NCBI GenBank assembly: GCA_013791905.1
Contig: VMSX01000004.1
Span: 42,398 to 106,397 of the forward strand
Direction: 5' to 3'
DNA length: 64,000 bases
Source of the DNA: Rhodocyclaceae bacterium
Lineage (GTDB): Bacteria; Pseudomonadota; Gammaproteobacteria; Burkholderiales; Rhodocyclaceae
Part shown: one piece after another, positions 63,190 through 64,000 of the stretch
Numbering within the stretch: the first letter of the stretch is position 1
How the letters are laid out: the number at the start of each line of letters is the position of its first letter
Notes under the pieces: generated by a model
Told to the model about the DNA's origin: nothing
Database searches by the model: none
What the model saw: the letters and a program-made list of their open reading frames with translations, nothing else
Translations under genes and position numbers: made by a program

Positions 63190-63888
63190 TCACGCTTGTT
63201 GCCTTGGTAACTCCGGGGTTTCCTTGGACGCTTGAGTGCCTTGTCCGGCGATTTCATGTTCGCCCTCGTTTGTTTCTGTCTCAAGGCGCTCAAGCTCAAG
63301 GAGCTCGTTGCGTTTTCGTTCGATCAATTCGGCAATACGTTGTTGCGCATCGCCTTCGGCCGTTTCCGCTTCGCTTTCAAGCTTACGGATTGCGTTTTGT
63401 AGGTCGATCTTCAGCTTTTCTTGCTGTTCCGCCTGTTTGGCCTTATCGAACACAATCTCTTCGGGTGCGGCCGATTCGACTCTGGGCGCCGCGTTGAGCG
63501 AGGCCGGCAAGATCCGCGCATCGCCAGCCAAGGGTCTCTGGTTCATGAAGGTCGGCGAGACAATCTCTATACCGTCACCATGCAGAGCGTCAAGAATCGC
63601 CCGGTTCAGAGCGGATCGCGCCGTGAGCATGCTCTTGATTTCCGTCAGCAAGCCACTGACACGGTAAGTGATCGCGTGGTTGCCCAACTCGTCTATCAGC
63701 ACGAACGGTTCGCTCAGACCGGCGTCTTGTGCGGCGGCAATCAGCAGGGCTTTAACCCGGGAATGGTGAACGTCATAGCCAAGCGACAAGGTGGCCGAGA
63801 TAATCGTGCCGGATGAACGCACAACGGTAAGGGGATGCGAAATCATATAGATGTTCGACCAGTAGTGTCCGGTTAAAACGAACCCCAT
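63190..63888 (-). pseudogene. 5'-truncated MscS-family mechanosensitive channel
   Basis: The open part (232 codons) has the MscS cytoplasmic domain: SSGTIISATLSLGYDVHHSR, PFVLIDELGNHAITYRVSGL and RSALNRAILDALHGDGIEIV. A long Glu/Arg-rich coiled coil and tail follow. All membrane helices and the pore helix are missing: the residues before about ISHPLTVV (GFVLTGHYWSN) do not resemble MscS and coincide with an insertion-sequence-like end. I read it as an mscS gene cut by insertion, now starting inside foreign DNA. The intact 5' part, if it exists, would lie beyond the window on the far side of the element. Confidence 0.7.
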
Positions 63889-64000
63889 GAACTGGAAAGC
63901 CAGAACTGGAGCGGGATTTGAAGCAATGAAGGGTGGTGTCGATTTGAACGGCGGCGAGCGGTTCGGGCAGTCTTCCGGGTTTTATCTCGGAGACGACAAC
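63863..64000 (+). mobile_element. Possible insertion-sequence left end, continuing past the window
   Basis: TAGTGTCCGGTTAAAACG followed by AACCCC resembles terminal repeats of some insertion sequences (TGTCCGGTTAAA type). After it an ATG at 63887 opens a frame of 38 codons reaching the edge (MNWKARTGAGFEAMKGG...), which I do not recognise as a transposase. It starts exactly where the mscS homology stops. Only one end is visible, so the identity is tentative. Confidence 0.4.

Noticed and set aside
1..64000. tRNA, rRNA, riboswitch and CRISPR arrays
   Set aside because: No cloverleaf-like, rRNA-like or regularly spaced direct-repeat pattern was seen by eye. A covariance-model scan would be decisive; none could be run.

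Overview
The window looks like chromosome of a betaproteobacterium, most plausibly a relative of the Rhodocyclales/Sterolibacterium-Sulfuritalea group. I infer this from the gene order (lptM-lysA, divergent cyaY, ponA/mrcA, pilMNOPQ-aroKB-dgt-gltBD), the high GC, the fused isobutyryl-CoA mutase and a liv-type ABC transporter flanked by acyl-CoA ligases. No sequence search was possible, so the taxon is an inference. I saw no rRNA, tRNA or CRISPR array.

Layout. 1-3065: tail of an AEC permease, a long PilB/GspE-type ATPase and a 325-base intergenic composite inverted repeat. 3066-8732 (minus): RND pump and adaptor, then lysA and lptM. 8759-19673: cyaY, PBP1a, the pilMNOPQ operon, aroK-aroB and dgt. 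19931-29711: gltB, gltD, glmU, glmS. 29979-35721: EF-G paralogue, PhnD-like binding protein and a HAMP-PAS-GGDEF-EAL-CZB protein. 35786-42548: copper/silver (Cus-like) efflux operon. 42715-47400: fused acyl-CoA mutase and an HD-GYP protein. 47620-50941: an ECF sigma factor, zinc-finger anti-sigma factor, CnrX/Spy-like periplasmic sensor and further small envelope or metal-related proteins. 51082-54391 (minus): TPMT-like methyltransferase, RlhA-type U32 protein and a Crp/Fnr regulator. 54539-63066: acyl-CoA synthetase, LivG, LivH, LivM, binding protein, LivF and a PaaK-like protein, probably uptake and CoA activation of a carboxylic acid. 63190-64000: a 5'-truncated mscS abutting what looks like an insertion-sequence end.

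The most unusual content is repetitive DNA. One family has a 24-base core that also occurs as 48-, 51- and 72-base versions. It lies between genes and inside genes (lysA, gltB, the PhnD-like signal peptide, cusB, cusA), and the same 24 bases are read in different frames in lysA and cusA, so protein convergence is excluded. A second, hairpin-rich GC family (GGGGCGGCCCGGCGG end motif) lies between genes and has apparently extended the C-termini of GlmU (about 60 residues) and the RND pump; two copies of one hairpin differ by compensatory changes. The last 41 bases of glmS recur 131 bases downstream with only synonymous differences within the shared codons, which looks like an old integration scar.

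Other notable signals: an 11-base G tract inside pilQ (possible phase variation), two matching ECF-type promoters (GGGAAC-N16-CGTT) before the sigma operon and before a His-rich periplasmic protein, a 20-base perfect palindrome before the fused mutase gene, and a PaaK-like ligase without the usual glycine-rich loop.
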